A stretch of 64,000 nucleotides of DNA, from contig JAFABB010000056.1 in assembly GCA_023426245.1 (NCBI GenBank), positions 1 through 64,000 of the forward strand, written 5' to 3'. Within the stretch, counting starts at the first letter, position 1. Each line of letters opens with the position of its first letter. This document shows, in pieces, positions 61,904 through 64,000 of this stretch. Under the pieces are notes generated by a model. The model saw nothing but the letters and a program-made list of their open reading frames with translations. It searched no databases and was not told the DNA's origin. The stretch is from Bacillota bacterium (GTDB taxonomy: Bacteria; Bacillota; UBA4882; UBA8346). Both the position numbers and the translations under genes were made by a program.

Positions 61904-62848
61904 ATGAGCGTTGAATGGACGTTATTATACATGTTCATCTTCCCGGGATTTTTATTCTTAATGGCTTATGGTATGGTTTGTGAATGGGTTGACCGTAAAT
62001 TATTCGCTCGTTTTCAAAATCGAGTCGGTCCACCGTGGTTTCAGCCGGAAGCCGATTTCATCAAACTGCTGTCCAAGGAAGAAATTATTCCGGAAGCGGC
62101 TGATAAAGTAATGTTTCGGTTGTTGCCGATTTTCGCAATCGCGGCAGTGTTGACAGCCTTTTTGTATGTGCCGATTTGGAATACGGAAGTGCCGTATCCT
62201 TTTGAAGGGGATCTGATTGTTGTATTCTATTTGCTCACCATACCCACCTTAACATTTTTTTTGGCAGGATGGAATTCAACATCACTTTTCTCAGCCTTGG
62301 GATCCGTTCGTAATTTAACCCAATTATTTAGCTACGAGGTGCCATTGCTTTTATCTTTGCTCGGCCCCGCTCTTTTGGCAGGAACCTGGAAAATCAGTGG
62401 TATCACCGCTTTCTTTTTAAAACGGCCGGAATTATTGGTGGTAAATATCATTGGGTTTCTCGTTGCATTAGTTGCTGTTCAGGGGAAATTGGAACGGGTA
62501 CCTTTTGACATTCCGGAAGCTGAAACGGAAATTGTAGCGGGAAGTTTCACGGAATTCGGCGGCAGGCTACTGGGTTTATTCCGTTTGGCGACTGATTTGG
62601 AATTAGTGGTGGTATCAACTTTGTTATCTGCGGTTTTCCTGGGAGGTTCGTTTGGACTTCATCCGGTATTGGGATTTATAGTATTTATCGTTAAAACGTT
62701 ATTGATTGTTTGTATTTTAACCGTGTTTAAAACGGTAATGGCCAGGGTACGTATGGAGCAGATGATGAAATTTAGTTGGAAATACCTTGCTCCCATCGCT
62801 TTGGTCCAACTTTTGATTAATATTATTGTGAAAGCGTATTTAACATAA
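61904..62848 (+). CDS. NuoH-like membrane anchor subunit
   Basis: 314 residues, eight helices. The quinone/coupling region motifs EWVDRKLFARFQNRVGP, FIKLLSKEEIIPEAAD and VPFDIPEAETEIVAGSFTEFGG are clear. Connects the hydrogenase arm to the membrane arm. GGTGGAG precedes the ATG. Confidence 0.93.
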   Translation: MSVEWTLLYMFIFPGFLFLMAYGMVCEWVDRKLFARFQNRVGPPWFQPEADFIKLLSKEEIIPEAADKVMFRLLPIFAIAAVLTAFLYVPIWNTEVPYPFEGDLIVVFYLLTIPTLTFFLAGWNSTSLFSALGSVRNLTQLFSYEVPLLLSLLGPALLAGTWKISGITAFFLKRPELLVVNIIGFLVALVAVQGKLERVPFDIPEAETEIVAGSFTEFGGRLLGLFRLATDLELVVVSTLLSAVFLGGSFGLHPVLGFIVFIVKTLLIVCILTVFKTVMARVRMEQMMKFSWKYLAPIALVQLLINIIVKAYLT

Positions 62849-62916
62849 TTGGGAGAATGGATTCAAAGTCCATTCAATCTCCCGGTTTTGATAAACATTG
62901 AATGAGGTGTTTTTAA

Positions 62917-63270
62917 ATGAAACATCCAGGTAAGATTATCCCGGAAGTATTTTCCAATTTAACAAAACCTGTTGCAACAGTAAAATATCCCTATGAAAAA
63001 GCTAAAGTTCCGGAAAATTTCCGAGGCAAAATTAGCTTTAACGCCAAAAATTGTATCGGCTGTAAAATGTGCATGCGGGATTGTCCTGCCAAAGCCATTA
63101 CAATTGAAAAAGTCGGTGAAGAGAAAGTCTTCAGGGCCAAGTTTGCGTTAGATAATTGTATTTTCTGTGCCCAGTGTGTTGACTCCTGTCCTCGGAAAGC
63201 TTTATGTTCAACACCTGAATTTGAACTGGCTCAATATGATAAGGCTAAGTTAACGGAGACTCAGGAATAA
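62917..63270 (+). CDS. NuoI-like 2x[4Fe-4S] ferredoxin subunit
   Basis: 117 residues. CIGCKMCMRDCPAKA and CIFCAQCVDSCPRKA bind two [4Fe-4S] clusters. As no NuoEFG-type subunits are encoded, soluble ferredoxin is the likely electron donor. TAATG overlap with the protease gene. Confidence 0.92.
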   Translation: MKHPGKIIPEVFSNLTKPVATVKYPYEKAKVPENFRGKISFNAKNCIGCKMCMRDCPAKAITIEKVGEEKVFRAKFALDNCIFCAQCVDSCPRKALCSTPEFELAQYDKAKLTETQE

Positions 63271-63755
63271 TGGAAGTTATCAATGAGTTTTTGAATCTAC
63301 TTCGGGATAGCAAGAAAATTGCTTTTTTAGGGGTAGGATCTCCTTTGCGGGCTGATGATTCTATCGGTCTCTATATTGTAAGTGAGTTCGAAAATCAACT
63401 TAAAAAGAATCCCAACCGGGAATGTCTTTTTTTCCTCGGAGAATCGGCTCCGGAAAATTTTTCGGGAGCGATTCGTTCCGAGGCTCCTTCGCATGTTGTA
63501 ATAATCGATGCAGCTCAAATAGGTAAGGAACCTGGTTCTTTTACTTTAATCGAACCCGAAAAGATTGAAGGGGTAGGTTTTTCCACCCATATGTTGCCTT
63601 TGAAAATTTTGATTGATTATTTAAAGCAAGCTATCGCCTGCCAGGTCATTATAGTGGGCGTACAGCCGAAGTTATTGGAATTTGGCTATCCGATAACCAC
63701 TGAAGTAAAAAACGCCGCGGATCGCTTCATTCGCGAAATTTGTAACCAATTATAA
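63270..63755 (+). CDS. [NiFe]-hydrogenase maturation endopeptidase (HycI/HybD type)
   Basis: 161 residues. GVGSPLRADDSIG (metal-binding aspartate) and VVIIDAAQIGKEPG (second acidic ligand) mark the HycI family. It removes the C-terminal peptide of the large subunit after Ni insertion. Co-translated with the operon; no hyp genes are in this window. Confidence 0.92.
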   Translation: MEVINEFLNLLRDSKKIAFLGVGSPLRADDSIGLYIVSEFENQLKKNPNRECLFFLGESAPENFSGAIRSEAPSHVVIIDAAQIGKEPGSFTLIEPEKIEGVGFSTHMLPLKILIDYLKQAIACQVIIVGVQPKLLEFGYPITTEVKNAADRFIREICNQL

Positions 63756-63775
63756 GTTGTTCAATACGAATTTTT

Positions 63776-63803
63776 AAAAGACAACCTAAAAGGTTGTCTT
63801 TTT
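63776..63803 (+). terminator. Terminator of the hydrogenase operon
   Basis: AAAAGACAACCT and AGGTTGTCTTTT arms with an AAA loop, followed by T. Located 20 bases after the protease stop. Confidence 0.9.
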
Positions 63804-63988
63804 ATGGTATATCCATGAATCACCTTTGTGTTTTTTTTGGAAAAATGGAAGCACACTGTACGCAGATCTCACAATGTATGGATGTCCTTATCAGCCAGGG
63901 AGTATTGATTGTCTCAACAACGGGCTTTTAGCCGGTGGTGGTTGAGTTAAAAAGGAAACGGACGAATTTTAAAGGGAATTATTTTTTC

Positions 63989-64000
63989 ATGGCGAAAGTT
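63989..64000 (+). CDS. Possible start of the next gene (truncated)
   Basis: ATGGCGAAAGTT (M-A-K-V) at the right edge, with AAAGGGA 12 bases upstream. Only four codons are available. Confidence 0.35.

Noticed and set aside
63905..63950. Possible terminator hairpin CTCAAC...GGTTGAG
   Set aside because: The stem is interrupted by several mismatches and no T-run follows on either strand.

Overview
The window looks like a chromosome segment of an anaerobic, motile, diderm bacterium related to the Bacillota (Firmicutes). The Firmicutes-like signs are strong AGGAGG ribosome binding sites, consensus sigma-A promoters with 17-base spacers, frequent TTG/GTG starts, and an infC-rpmI-rplT operon behind an attenuator. 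An outer membrane is indicated by a TolC-type channel (48874-50184) with a MacAB-like pump and by an OmpA-domain protein (51661-52398). Anaerobic H2 metabolism is indicated by a complete [NiFe] energy-converting hydrogenase operon. The species cannot be named from the sequence alone; Negativicutes, Halanaerobiales or Limnochordia-like lineages would fit.

Layout. 1-9.1 kb: an RDD membrane protein, a chemoreceptor, an SsuABC/NMT1-type ABC importer, a peptide-deformylase homologue, a HAD phosphatase, and a TMEM165/GDT1-type Mn2+ exporter behind a recognisable yybP-ykoY Mn2+ riboswitch with its own promoter and terminator. 9-12 kb: an AraC regulator divergent from a MATE exporter, a small unknown protein and an alpha/beta hydrolase. 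12-31.6 kb: a large carbohydrate locus. A minus-strand operon (PfkB kinase, class II aldolase, DeoR regulator, FGGY kinase, ribulose-phosphate-epimerase-like protein, PHP phosphoesterase) diverges from a plus-strand operon (TIM-barrel isomerase, zinc alcohol dehydrogenase, Old Yellow Enzyme homologue, ribose-type ABC importer). They share a 380-base control region with two different sets of three operator-like repeats. Downstream are a second chemoreceptor, a Gfo/Idh/MocA dehydrogenase, a second TIM-barrel isomerase, a second DeoR paralogue and an aldo/keto reductase. Together they suggest sensing, uptake, oxidation/isomerisation, phosphorylation and aldol cleavage of an unidentified sugar or sugar derivative.

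31.6-38 kb: a repeat-rich, gene-poor stretch (tag glycosylase, an XRE regulator facing a tiny ORF across two palindromic operators, a DUF6809-like protein, a secreted beta-propeller-like protein, a YitT membrane protein) with dispersed intergenic repeats and a degenerate 21-bp tandem repeat. 38-50 kb: metallophosphoesterase, NudC, a TetR-controlled MacAB-like efflux operon, an unusual ParB-like/ferredoxin fusion, a secreted TPR-transglutaminase protein, a second TetR and TolC. 50-53.4 kb: infC (apparently starting at AUU), rpmI, rplT, the OmpA protein and two tandemly duplicated zinc-ribbon microprotein genes, each with its own promoter and a conserved hairpin leader.

53.6-63.8 kb: one long operon for a membrane-bound group 4 [NiFe] hydrogenase. 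It encodes homologues of all eleven complex I core subunits (three antiporter-like, then J, K, A, B, C, D, H, I types), but the D-type subunit keeps both Ni-binding CxxC motifs, and the operon ends with the matching maturation protease. It probably couples ferredoxin oxidation and H2 evolution to ion pumping. This operon, the ParB-ferredoxin fusion and the microprotein duplication are the most interesting items.
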